Assembly (NCBI GenBank): GCA_029777935.1
Contig: JAKORH010000398.1
Location: 1-14,896 of the forward strand
DNA from: Pseudomonadota bacterium
GTDB taxonomy: Bacteria > Pseudomonadota > Gammaproteobacteria > Burkholderiales > Burkholderiaceae
Length of the DNA stretch: 14,896 nt
Direction of reading: 5' to 3'
The notes beneath the pieces were generated by a model, which saw nothing but the letters and a program-made list of their open reading frames with translations, had not been told where the DNA came from and searched no databases. The first letter of the stretch is position 1. Every line of letters begins with the position of its first letter. This document shows positions 1 through 6,334 of this stretch, piece after piece. Made by a program: the position numbers and the translations under genes.

Positions 1-2
1 CA

Positions 3-191
3 AAAAAAACTTCATCGCCCGCCAAGTGCCTGCCCTTCCCGCTGATTACATCCCACGTGGCAGCCCGGCGCGCCCAGCGACACGTGCCCGACTCCATCGC
101 GACGATTCGCCATCTGCTCAGCGTTCGACTCATCGTTCGCCTCGGACGCTGTCCGCACTGCGGCCAGCGAAGCGGAAAACTATTCTTGTGA
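3..191 (+). CDS. possible 3' end of an unidentified reading frame with a CPHCG motif
   Basis: The frame is open from the window edge to a TGA at 189-191. It encodes about 62 residues ending in RCPHCGQRSGKLFL. The CxxC pair could be half of a zinc ribbon, but only one pair is visible and the upstream residues match no family I recognise. In DNA this GC-rich, open frames of this length arise by chance, so this may be non-coding. The 44 bases between its stop and lemA contain no clear terminator. Confidence 0.2.
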   Translation, partial: KKTSSPAKCLPFPLITSHVAARRAQRHVPDSIATIRHLLSVRLIVRLGRCPHCGQRSGKLFL

Positions 192-235
192 CACAGTAAG
201 ACTAAGATGCCGCGCGCAAGAACGGGGAGGAAACG

Positions 236-793
236 GTGGTCTGGTGGTCGCTGCTGCCCGCGGCGCTGGTCGTCTACGGCGTCTGGATCTTCAACCGGCT
301 GATCGCCGACCGCAACCTGGTCGCGCAGGGCTACGCCGACATCGACGTGCAACTGAAGCGCCGCGCCGATCTGGTGCCGCGGCTGGTCGAGGTCGTGCGC
401 GCCTACGCCGCGTACGAGCGCGCCACGCTCGAGGCCGTGGTCGCGTTGCGGGCGCAGGCCGCGCAGCATGCGGCACAGGACCGCGCCCGCGGCACGCACG
501 CCGAGCGGCTGCAGGCCGAAGCGCAACTCGGCGTGGCGCTGTCTCGCCTGCTGCTGCTGCAGGAGAACTATCCGCAACTGAAGGCCGACGCCGGCTTCCG
601 CGACCTCGCCGACAAGCTGGTCGAGATCGAGGACACCCTGCAGCTCGCGCGCCGCTTCTACAACGGCGCGGTCAAGCAGTACGTCACGCGGCTGCAGACC
701 TTTCCCGACCTGGTCGTAGGCCGACTCTTCGCGTTCAAGCCCGCGGCCTTCTTCGAGACCGACGATCGCGGCGCGGTCGAGGTGCGGCTGTGA
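236..793 (+). CDS. lemA: LemA family protein
   Basis: 185 residues, the usual LemA length. An N-terminal membrane segment (about residues 3-20, WWSLLPAALVVYGVWIFN) is followed by a long helical region. This contains the family pattern RRADLVPRLVEVVR near residues 42-55 and YVTRLQTFPDLVVGRLFAFKP near 148-168, ending with the typical FFET. LemA proteins are membrane-anchored helical-bundle proteins of unclear biochemical role. The start is GTG at 236, five bases after a GGGGAGG ribosome binding site at 224-230. The stop TGA shares its last base with the ATG of the DUF2207 gene, so the two are almost certainly translated from one mRNA. LemA next to a DUF2207 protein is a recurring pairing, and the two may act together at the membrane (inference). 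Confidence 0.93.
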   Translation: MVWWSLLPAALVVYGVWIFNRLIADRNLVAQGYADIDVQLKRRADLVPRLVEVVRAYAAYERATLEAVVALRAQAAQHAAQDRARGTHAERLQAEAQLGVALSRLLLLQENYPQLKADAGFRDLADKLVEIEDTLQLARRFYNGAVKQYVTRLQTFPDLVVGRLFAFKPAAFFETDDRGAVEVRL

Positions 794-2472
794 TGCGACG
801 GCTGCTGGGCGCGCTGCTCGCGCTCGCGTGCCTGGCCGCCGCGGGCGAGGAGCGCATCGTCGACTTCGCCGCCGACATCGCGATCGCGCGCGACGGCGCG
901 CTCGCGGTGACCGAAACGATCGTCGTGCAGGCCGAGGGCGCGAGCATCAAGCGCGGCATCCTGCGCGACTTTCCGACCGCGTACACCGACCGCGCCGGCA
1001 ACGCGGTGCGGGTGCCGTTCGACGTGGTCGCGGTCCGCCGCGACGGCGCGCCCGAGCCGTACGCGCTCGAGGCGCTGTCCAATGGCGTGCGCATCCGCAT
1101 CGGCCGCGCCGACGTGCTGCTCGATCGCGGCGAGCACCGCTTCGAGATCGAATACCGCACCGCGCGCCAGCTCGGCTTCTTCGGCGATCACGACGAGCTG
1201 TACTGGAACGTGACCGGCAACGGCTGGACCTTCGCGATCGACCGCGCGAGCGCGCGCGTGACGCTGCCGCAGCCGGTGCCGGCCGCACAGTTGTCCGCGG
1301 AGGCGTACACGGGACCGTTCGGCGCGCGCGGCGGCGACTACACCGCGCGTGTCATCGACGGCGGCGCCGAATACGCGACCACGCGCCGGCTGCCGCCCCA
1401 TGACGGCCTGACGATCGTGCTGGCGTTTCCGAAGGGTGTGGTCGTCGCGCCGTCGGCACTCGAGCGCGCGAACTGGTTCGTGCAGGACAACGTCGGCGCC
1501 GGCGTGGCGCTGGCTGGCGTGCTCGCCGTGTGGGTCTTCCTCTACTGGCGCTGGGACCGAATCGGCCGCGATCCGAAGCCGGGGCCGCAATTCCCTCGCT
1601 ACGAGCCGCCCTCGATGATGAGCGCGGCCGCCGTGCGCTTCGTCGACCGGATGTCGTTCGACGGCCGCTGCTTCGCCGCCGCGCTGCTGGGGCTGGGCGC
1701 GCGCGGGTATCTGAAGATCGAGCAGGGCGGCGACGTCTTCGCGCTGACGCGCACCGGCCGCGATGTCGCGTTCGGCGCAGGAGAGAAGGCGATGGCCGAG
1801 AAGCTCTTCGGCGGCGGCGATGTCGCGCAACTGCAGAAGAAGTACGACCCCGCGGTGGGCGCCGCGCAGAAGGAACTCAGCGACGCGCTCGAGAACCAGT
1901 ACGCCGACGTGCTGTTCAAGCGCAATCGCAGGCCGCTGCTGCTGGCGGGCCTCGGCGCGATGGCCACGGTCGTCGGCGCGATCGAGCTGCACTCGTCCGT
2001 GCCGGTCGTGATCGCGACCGCGGCCGTGCTGGCCGCATCGCTGCTGCTGTTCGCGTACCTGCTGCCCGCGTACACGCAGCAGGGGCGAAAGCTGAAGGAC
2101 GAGATCGACGGGCTGCGCTTGTATCTCGGCGTGGCCGAGGGCGACAACCTCGCGCGGCTGCAGAACCCGCGGCTCACGCCCGAGGAGTTTGCCGGCAAGC
2201 TGCCGTACGCGCTCGCGCTCGGCGTGGAGAAGACGTGGGCCGACCGCTTCGCCGCCGTGCTCGGCGCCGCCGCGGTCGCGCAGGCGGTGGCGCAGTACTA
2301 CACCGGCAGCGGCACAGGTTCGCTCGGCGATATCGGCTCGCTCAGCAGCAGCCTCGGCGAGCTTGGCTCGACCGCCAGCGCGGCCGCGTCGCCGCCGGGG
2401 TCGAACTCGGGGTCGGGGGGAGGCGGGTCGAGCGGAGGTGGTGGTGGGGGGGGCGGGGGGAGCGGGTGGTAG
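793..2472 (+). CDS. DUF2207 domain-containing membrane protein
   Basis: 559 residues. A signal peptide-like N-terminus (residues 1-18, MRRLLGALLALACLAAAG) precedes an extracytoplasmic beta-rich domain with the family motif YWNVTGNGW (137-145). A membrane span lies at about 232-252, followed by the DUF2207 motif around FPRYEPPSMM (267-276). A cytoplasmic winged-helix-like stretch with LGARGYLKI comes next, then two more spans (about 380-398 and 402-424) and the conserved LPYALALGVEKTWADRF near 480-496. The C-terminus is a low-complexity Ser/Gly tail (about 535-559), common in this family. Its start ATG overlaps the lemA stop by one base (TGATG), indicating translational coupling. The molecular function is unknown; a role in envelope processes with LemA is inference. 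An antisense frame across most of this gene is a codon-bias shadow. Confidence 0.93.
   Translation: MRRLLGALLALACLAAAGEERIVDFAADIAIARDGALAVTETIVVQAEGASIKRGILRDFPTAYTDRAGNAVRVPFDVVAVRRDGAPEPYALEALSNGVRIRIGRADVLLDRGEHRFEIEYRTARQLGFFGDHDELYWNVTGNGWTFAIDRASARVTLPQPVPAAQLSAEAYTGPFGARGGDYTARVIDGGAEYATTRRLPPHDGLTIVLAFPKGVVVAPSALERANWFVQDNVGAGVALAGVLAVWVFLYWRWDRIGRDPKPGPQFPRYEPPSMMSAAAVRFVDRMSFDGRCFAAALLGLGARGYLKIEQGGDVFALTRTGRDVAFGAGEKAMAEKLFGGGDVAQLQKKYDPAVGAAQKELSDALENQYADVLFKRNRRPLLLAGLGAMATVVGAIELHSSVPVVIATAAVLAASLLLFAYLLPAYTQQGRKLKDEIDGLRLYLGVAEGDNLARLQNPRLTPEEFAGKLPYALALGVEKTWADRFAAVLGAAAVAQAVAQYYTGSGTGSLGDIGSLSSSLGELGSTASAAASPPGSNSGSGGGGSSGGGGGGGGGSGW
2409..2468 (+). repeat. G-rich low-complexity tract coding the DUF2207 tail
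   Basis: The end of the DUF2207 gene is a run of G tracts: four and six G near 2409-2420, eight G at 2446-2453, then six G at 2455-2460. It encodes the Gly/Ser tail. The G8 run could slip in replication, and the cluster of G tracts satisfies a simple G-quadruplex pattern on the coding strand. Slippage would alter only the last few residues and the stop. Confidence 0.6.
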
Positions 2473-2669
2473 ACGCCCGTGCCGTGTGCGCGCGTTCAGT
2501 CGCGGCAGACTCTCTGTTGATGCAAGGCCCTGGTTCGGGACTTGCGCATTGAATCTCTGCTTGCGAACGGGACGAGACATGCGAGTCTGCCGACAGCGGA
2601 CTATTGGTATGCCGGATAGCGGACCGTCGGTTGGAATGCGGAATCCGGACCGCTGTCACGCCATCTACG

Positions 2670-2690
2670 CTATTCGCGTATAGTCCGCGC
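2670..2690 (+). promoter_or_regulatory. probable promoter/operator of the RelE-NadS module, abutting the ATG
   Basis: A -10-like hexamer TATAGT (2679-2684) lies exactly six bases before the toxin ATG at 2691. The predicted transcription start is therefore at or next to the A of the ATG, which implies a leaderless mRNA. No ribosome binding site is visible upstream. The hexamer overlaps a 14-base near-palindrome at 2670-2683 (CTAT-TCGCGT-ATAG) with one mismatched pair, a plausible operator for the HTH antitoxin. No convincing -35 was found; CTGTCA at 2653-2658 is too far away. Confidence 0.45.
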
Positions 2691-3011
2691 ATGGTCTTTG
2701 TTGAGCTCACTGCCTTCGTCGCATTCCGAAACGAATACTGGTCCGACGAGGACTTGCGGGCACTGCAGAGCTTTCTACTGGTTTCACCAGAGGCTGGCGA
2801 CCTTATCCGGGGTGGATCGGGGCTGCGAAAGCTGCGCTGGTCTGCTCAAGGGCGAGGTAAGCGGGGTGGTGCCCGCGTCATCTACTACTGGCACAGGCCG
2901 AAGCACCACGTCTATTTGATCTACGGCTACGTGAAGAGTGAGCGGGAAGATCTGACGGCGCAACAGCTACGGGTGCTGGCGGAGTTGATGAAGGATGTGA
3001 AGGATGGATAA
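2691..3011 (+). CDS. type II toxin, RelE/HigB-like family
   Basis: 106 residues beginning MVFVELTAFVAFRNEYWSD. Family features seen: a short N-terminal strand, an acidic helix (DEDLRALQSFLLVSPEAGDLI), then GGSGLRKLRWSAQGRGKRGGARVIYYW (about 43-69) and a C-terminal LIYGYVKSEREDLT. The basic RKLRW and KRGG/RVIYYW segments form the core of RelE-fold ribosome-dependent or mRNA-cleaving toxins. The start at 2691 gives the normal family N-terminus, although no ribosome binding site precedes it. It overlaps the antitoxin gene by eight bases. The toxin-before-antitoxin order is as in HigBA and RelE-NadS modules. The predicted function is inhibition of translation by mRNA cleavage; it could also be inactive. 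Confidence 0.88.
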   Translation: MVFVELTAFVAFRNEYWSDEDLRALQSFLLVSPEAGDLIRGGSGLRKLRWSAQGRGKRGGARVIYYWHRPKHHVYLIYGYVKSEREDLTAQQLRVLAELMKDVKDG

Positions 3012-3297
3012 GCGGCATTTCGATCGATTGGTCAAGGGCGTGCGCGAGATGAAACGCCACATGGCCGGCAAGTCTGTCCGCGGCGCTCGAATCACGGAAC
3101 TTTCGGAACCTGACGTTCGCGCGATTCGCGAGGCTGCGGCAATCAGCCAATCCCAGTTCGCCAGGTTGATCGGCGTGAACCTGCGCACTCTGCAGAACTG
3201 GGAACAGCACCGGACGCGCCCGACCGGGCCCGCACGAGCACTCTTGAAGATCGTCGCGTCAGACCCGAAGTCTGCGATTGAAGCGCTGCACGCTTGA
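3004..3297 (+). CDS. HTH antitoxin, NadS/HigA-like family
   Basis: 97 residues. The C-terminal half is a Cro/C1-type helix-turn-helix: VRAIREAAAISQSQFARLIGV, then NLRTLQNWEQHRTRPTGPARALLKIV (about 39-85). The NWEQ-R-PTGPARALL signature is typical of NadS and HigA antitoxins paired with RelE-like toxins. The N-terminus (MDKRHFDRLVKGVREM) also matches this group and probably contacts the toxin. A GAAGGA ribosome binding site at 2990-2995 lies inside the toxin gene, eight bases before the ATG. The product should neutralise the upstream toxin and repress the module through the palindrome before the toxin start (inference). Confidence 0.88.
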   Translation: MDKRHFDRLVKGVREMKRHMAGKSVRGARITELSEPDVRAIREAAAISQSQFARLIGVNLRTLQNWEQHRTRPTGPARALLKIVASDPKSAIEALHA

Positions 3298-3361
3298 GCA
3301 AGGCGCGCCTTCCAACGGCTGTTTCTCGTCAGATTCAGGCGCGGGCACCAGCGTCACTTTC

Positions 3362-3378
3362 TGGCCGTTCGGCGGCCA
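3362..3378. terminator. weak hairpin between convergent toxin-antitoxin modules
   Basis: TGGCCG and CGGCCA form a perfect six-base stem around a five-base loop. It lies in the 106-base gap between the NadS-type antitoxin (rightward) and the ParE-like toxin (leftward). There is no T tract on either side, so intrinsic termination is doubtful; the position between convergent genes is the main support. Confidence 0.25.
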
Positions 3379-3403
3379 TCGATTCGACCGGCTCCGAACT
3401 CGA

Positions 3404-3700
3404 TCAGCCGCGCTTGTCGCCCGCTTCTCGCTGGCTTCGTAGCGCGAGGATGAAGACGTTATCGACCTCCGGCACGTAGCGATATAGCGCCACGTAGCCG
3501 CGCGAGCGACGCCCGATGATCAGTTCGCGCAGGGTGCTCGACTTCGGCCGCCCGATGAGGGGATTCGTCTGCAGCACATCGAACGCTTGAACGATCTCCT
3601 GGATCCGCGCAGCCGCGTTGTCGAGGTCGTACCGAGCGAGATGGTCGAAGATGCGATCGAAATCGCCGGCGAGTTCCGGGGCGAGTTCGATCCGGGCCAT
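3404..3700 (-). CDS. type II toxin, ParE/RelE superfamily
   Basis: 98 residues. MARIELAPELAGDFDRIFDHL is the first strand and helix of the ParE fold. IQEIVQAFDVLQTNPLIGRPK is the second helix with the diagnostic NP-IGRP. LRELIIGRRSRGYVALYRYVPEVDNVFILALRSQREAG is the C-terminal sheet ending in the conserved ALR-QREAG (VLAIRHQREAGY in relatives). ParE toxins poison DNA gyrase; relatives with this fold can cleave mRNA instead, and the target cannot be decided here. The gene starts ten bases after the antitoxin stop with no visible ribosome binding site, suggesting coupling to antitoxin translation. The antitoxin-first order is the classic ParDE layout. Confidence 0.88.
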   Translation of the reverse strand: MARIELAPELAGDFDRIFDHLARYDLDNAAARIQEIVQAFDVLQTNPLIGRPKSSTLRELIIGRRSRGYVALYRYVPEVDNVFILALRSQREAGDKRG

Positions 3701-3710
3701 TCAGCCGGAC

Positions 3711-3995
3711 TTACCGCGCCAGCTTTCTCGAGGTTGGCCGGCGCGGTTTCTCGCCGGCGACTCGACTTGCCAGATAGGCGCGCATCTCGCTCCAGGGGAT
3801 GGCCTTGCCCGTGGCGACGATGGTGGCGTAGCGCTTCTCGGCCGCGTCATGGAATTCGCTGCGTCGCTCTTCCTCGTCCGTCTTCTCTGCAATCGCTTGC
3901 AGTATGAAGCCGTGCGCAGTCGTGCCCGCGCGCTTGGCGGCGGCGGCGACGCGCGCCTTGAGTTCGTCCGGAAGGCGAATCGTGGTCGTCGACAT
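3711..3995 (-). CDS. ribbon-helix-helix (CopG/ParD-type) antitoxin
   Basis: 94 residues. The N-terminal MSTTTIRLPDELKARVAAAAKRAGTT is a ribbon-helix-helix DNA-binding domain (strand TTTIRLP, then two helices). The rest is charged and probably wraps the toxin; it includes EKRYATIVATGKAIPWSEMRAYL, typical of antitoxins paired with ParE-like toxins. The start ATG at 3995 is preceded by GGAG with seven bases of spacing. A perfect palindrome at 4024-4043 lies about 30 bases upstream and is the expected autoregulatory operator. The frame remains open far upstream through the DUF1015 gene, but that extension is an artefact of base composition; the family N-terminus fixes the start here. Confidence 0.87.
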   Translation of the reverse strand: MSTTTIRLPDELKARVAAAAKRAGTTAHGFILQAIAEKTDEEERRSEFHDAAEKRYATIVATGKAIPWSEMRAYLASRVAGEKPRRPTSRKLAR

Positions 3996-4023
3996 GGCGA
4001 ATCTCCAGTGCACTAATAGCCAC

Positions 4024-4043
4024 TGTAGCACGAACGTGCTACA
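4024..4043. promoter_or_regulatory. perfect 9+2+9 palindrome, likely operator of the RHH antitoxin
   Basis: TGTAGCACG-AA-CGTGCTACA is a perfect nine-base inverted repeat with a two-base centre. It lies 28 bases upstream of the ribbon-helix-helix antitoxin start. On the minus strand a TATTAG hexamer sits just downstream and could be the -10, which would place the palindrome over the -35/spacer region. Ribbon-helix-helix antitoxins typically bind such sites as dimers of dimers. The DUF1015 gene diverges from the same interval, so the operator might also influence it. Confidence 0.65.
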
Positions 4044-4154
4044 TGAGGATCCCGCTCGACCGCCGACGCGCTGGCGGTCGAGCCGGCCGGCCCTGGGGTC
4101 GCCTGCACGCGCCTCCGACGACTTCGGTCGCGATGGGTACCATGCCAAGTTTCC

Positions 4155-5489
4155 ATGCTGTATTCCGAAACCGAACTCATGTCCGACCACCCCTGCTTCC
4201 GCCTGCCGCGGCTCCTCCTGCCCCGCCCCGAGCTCGACCTGGCGAAATGGGCCGTGATCGCCTGCGATCAGCACACGTCGGAGCCGGAGTACTGGCAGCG
4301 CGTCGAGCGTGAAGTCGGCACTGCGCCGTCGAGCCTGCACCTGATCTTCCCCGAGGTGTACCTGGGATCGGTCGATGCCCCGGCGCGCATCCGCCGCATT
4401 CAGGACACGATGAAGGGCTACTTGGCCAAGGGGCTCTTCCGCGAGCACGCCGGCGCCGTCTACGTGGAGCGGACGATCGGCCAGCGCGTCCGCCGCGGCC
4501 TGATGCTGGAGCTCGATCTCGAGCACTACGACTTCAGCCGCGACTCCACGAGCCTCATCCGCCCGACCGAAGGCACGATGGTCGAGCGGCTGGCCCCGCG
4601 CATCGAGGTGCGGCGCGGCGCCGAGCTTGAAGTGCCGCACGTCCTGATGCTGATCGATGACCCGGCGGGCACGGTGATCGAACCCATCGGCGCCGAGCGC
4701 GATCGGCTGACCAAGCTCTACGAAACCGACCTGATGGCGGGCGGCGGTCACGTCGCCGGCTACGCGGTCGACGCTGCGCGCGGCGAGCGCGCCGCTCGCG
4801 CCCTGCACGCGCTGATGGATCCGCACGCGTTTGCGCGGCACTACGCCGTGCCGGAGGGAACGCCGGTGATGCTGTTTGCCTCCGGCGACGGCAATCACTC
4901 GCTGGCCACCGCCAAGGCGTACTGGGACAGCATCAAGGCGTCGGTGGGGATGGACCACCCGAGCCGCTTCGCGCTGGTCGAGGTCGAGAACATCCACGAT
5001 CCCGCGCTCGAGTTCGCGCCGATTCACCGCCTGCTGTTCGGCGTGTCGGCCGATGTACGAAGAGCGCTGGCCGCGGAGTTCGGCAGCCGGCTGTCGTGCG
5101 TCGACGTGCCCTCGGCCGCCGCGATGCGCGCGCGCGTGCAGGCGGTGCAGGGCGACCACCACGCCGCGGGGCTCATCGGGCCGGGCGCGCGTTTCAGCGT
5201 GATCGAGATCGCCGACCCGCAGTCCACGCTGGCGGTGGGCACCTTGCAGCCTTTCATCGACCGCTTCATTGAGCGGGGTGGCGCTACGTACATCGACTAC
5301 GTCCACGGCGACGAGGCGCTCGAGCGCCTGGCGCTGGCGAGCGGCTGCATCGGTATCCATCTCGCGGCAGTGGGCAAGCACGATCTGCTGCGCATGGTCG
5401 TGCGCGAAGGCCCCACGCCCCGCAAGACGTTCTCGCTGGGCGAGGCCCATGAGAAGCGCTACTACATCGAGGCGCGGCGGATCCGGTGA
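4155..5489 (+). CDS. DUF1015 family protein
   Basis: 444 residues from the first ATG; an in-frame ATG at 4179 (MSDHPCFRLP) gives 436 and is as likely, since neither has a clear ribosome binding site. Conserved DUF1015 stretches seen: WAVIACDQHTSEPEYWQRVE near residues 32-51, LIFPEVYLG near 63-71, VYVERTIGQRVRRGLMLELDLEHYDF near 103-128, IRPTEGTMVERLAPRIEVR near 136-154, MLIDDP near 165-170, LFASGDGNHSLATAKAYWD in the middle, ALVEVENIHDPALEFAPIHRLLF, and a C-terminal YIDYVHGDEALERLA. The biochemical role of this family is not known to me. It sits between a leftward toxin-antitoxin module and a DUF4160-DUF2442 pair. A degraded copy of its 3' end lies about 650 bases downstream of its stop. Confidence 0.88.
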   Translation: MLYSETELMSDHPCFRLPRLLLPRPELDLAKWAVIACDQHTSEPEYWQRVEREVGTAPSSLHLIFPEVYLGSVDAPARIRRIQDTMKGYLAKGLFREHAGAVYVERTIGQRVRRGLMLELDLEHYDFSRDSTSLIRPTEGTMVERLAPRIEVRRGAELEVPHVLMLIDDPAGTVIEPIGAERDRLTKLYETDLMAGGGHVAGYAVDAARGERAARALHALMDPHAFARHYAVPEGTPVMLFASGDGNHSLATAKAYWDSIKASVGMDHPSRFALVEVENIHDPALEFAPIHRLLFGVSADVRRALAAEFGSRLSCVDVPSAAAMRARVQAVQGDHHAAGLIGPGARFSVIEIADPQSTLAVGTLQPFIDRFIERGGATYIDYVHGDEALERLALASGCIGIHLAAVGKHDLLRMVVREGPTPRKTFSLGEAHEKRYYIEARRIR

Positions 5490-5520
5490 ACGCTCAAGCC
5501 GTCGTCGCGCCGAGCAGATA

Positions 5521-5536
5521 GCGGCGCAAGCGCCGC
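5521..5536. terminator. GC-rich hairpin after the DUF1015 gene
   Basis: GCGGCGC-AA-GCGCCGC is a perfect seven-base inverted repeat 31 bases after the DUF1015 stop. No T tract follows, so it may be a factor-assisted stop or a 3'-end stabiliser rather than a classical intrinsic terminator. Confidence 0.35.
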
Positions 5537-5564
5537 CTCCATGCCGAGCGCCTCGGCCAGCGCC

Positions 5565-5576
5565 TAGAATCCGACT
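5565..5576 (+). promoter_or_regulatory. -10 hexamer of a probable leaderless DUF4160 transcript
   Basis: TAGAAT (5565-5570, five of six to the sigma-70 consensus) is followed by exactly six bases and then the DUF4160 ATG at 5577. No ribosome binding site lies between them. The predicted start of transcription coincides with the start codon. No recognisable -35 was seen. Confidence 0.45.
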
Positions 5577-5819
5577 ATGCCGGTGGTGTTCCGCTACAAG
5601 GGCTTTCGCTTCTTCTTCTACTCCAACGAGGGCAGCCCTCGCGAGCCGGTGCATGTGCATGTGCGCGCTGGCAGCAGTGAGGCCAAACTCTGGGTCGAAC
5701 CGCAGGTCCGAGTCGCCACCAGCTACGGATTCGACGCCGGCTCGCTGCGCGAGCTGGTGGAGATCGCGGAAGCCAACCGCGAGTTGATCGAAAGGATGTG
5801 GCATGACTACTTCGGCTAA
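5577..5819 (+). CDS. DUF4160 domain-containing protein
   Basis: 80 residues, full length for this small family. Diagnostic features: an N-terminal PVVFRYKGFRFFFYSNEGSP, then EPVHVHVRAGSSEAKLWVEP (about 22-41) with the HVHV segment, then an amphipathic C-terminal helix with LRELVEIAEANRELIERMWHDYF. The family is commonly found directly upstream of DUF2442 genes, as here, and the pair is suspected of being toxin-antitoxin-like; no activity is established to my knowledge. It overlaps the next gene by 17 bases. Confidence 0.87.
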   Translation: MPVVFRYKGFRFFFYSNEGSPREPVHVHVRAGSSEAKLWVEPQVRVATSYGFDAGSLRELVEIAEANRELIERMWHDYFG

Positions 5820-6054
5820 GGCGGTGCGTTTCGACGACGACAGCATGTGGGTCCACTTGGACGACGGCCGAGTCATTGCTGTCCCTCTGGCATGGTTCCC
5901 CCGGTTGTTGGCTGCCACGCCCGAACAGCGCCTCCAGTTTGAGCTCAGCCCGCGCGGTATTCACTGGGAAGCGCTAGACGAAGACATCTCGATCGATGGC
6001 TTGCTGGCTGGCCAAGGAGACCTGACACACGGCCGCCTTGTGACCCCGGCCTGA
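5803..6054 (+). CDS. DUF2442 domain-containing protein
   Basis: 83 residues. The family pattern is clear: a beta-hairpin VRFDDDSMWVHLDDGRVIAVPLAWFPRLLAATPEQRLQFEL followed by GIHWEALDEDISIDGLLAG. The GIHWEALDEDIS segment is the DUF2442 signature. The ATG lies within the DUF4160 gene and is preceded by AAAGGA with about seven bases of spacing, so the two proteins are made from one mRNA. DUF2442 proteins have a NAD-kinase-independent, small sheet-rich fold of unknown role and often partner DUF4160 as the presumed antidote or regulator (inference from gene pairing). Confidence 0.87.
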   Translation: MTTSAKAVRFDDDSMWVHLDDGRVIAVPLAWFPRLLAATPEQRLQFELSPRGIHWEALDEDISIDGLLAGQGDLTHGRLVTPA

Positions 6055-6107
6055 CCGAAGGGGCCTTCGCGCCGGCGCGATGCATGCGAGCGCAGTGCGG
6101 CGCTTCG

Positions 6108-6200
6108 GCGTGATCGAAATCACCGACCCGCCATTTGACTTTCTCGATGGGCGAGGCCCACGAGAAGCGCTACTACATCGAGGCGCGGCGGATCCGGTAG
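6108..6200 (+). pseudogene. decayed, internally deleted copy of the DUF1015 3' end
   Basis: Bases 6141-6200 match 5430-5489, the last 60 bases of the intact DUF1015 gene, at 56 of 60 positions, including GEAHEKRYYIEARRIR and a stop (TAG instead of TGA). Bases 6108-6131 match 5197-5220 (VIEIADP region) at 22 of 24. In the intact gene these two blocks are 209 bases apart; here only nine bases separate them, and they are in different reading frames. The remnant is therefore an internally deleted, frameshifted relic of a second DUF1015 copy. It sits just after the DUF4160-DUF2442 pair. Confidence 0.8.
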
Positions 6201-6334
6201 CGGGCAGCGCTCGCCGGATACGGCGGTGGACGGGTGAGCGGTTTGTAGTTGCCCTTAGCGCGGTCTTGGTACCGCAAGAGCGCTGGCTAGGCTGGTGTGG
6301 CTGAATGCGCAGCTCTACCCGTCGGGAGCAACGC

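Noticed and set aside
1..235. Promoter upstream of lemA
   Set aside because: TTGTGA and TAAGAT near 186-209 have the wrong spacing for a sigma-70 promoter; no convincing alternative was found.
658..2580. 640-codon open frame on the minus strand across the DUF2207 gene
   Set aside because: Its protein is rich in Arg, Ala and His with no domain, while the plus strand holds a clear LemA-DUF2207 pair. It is a codon-bias shadow.
3996..5918. Upstream extension of the RHH antitoxin frame through the DUF1015 gene
   Set aside because: The antitoxin family N-terminus and a GGAG site fix the start at 3995. The extension is antisense to a conserved gene and has shadow-like composition.
6080..6304. 74-codon frame with GVIEITDP
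   Set aside because: It is one frame of the DUF1015 relic; the second half of the relic is in a different frame, so it is not a functional gene.
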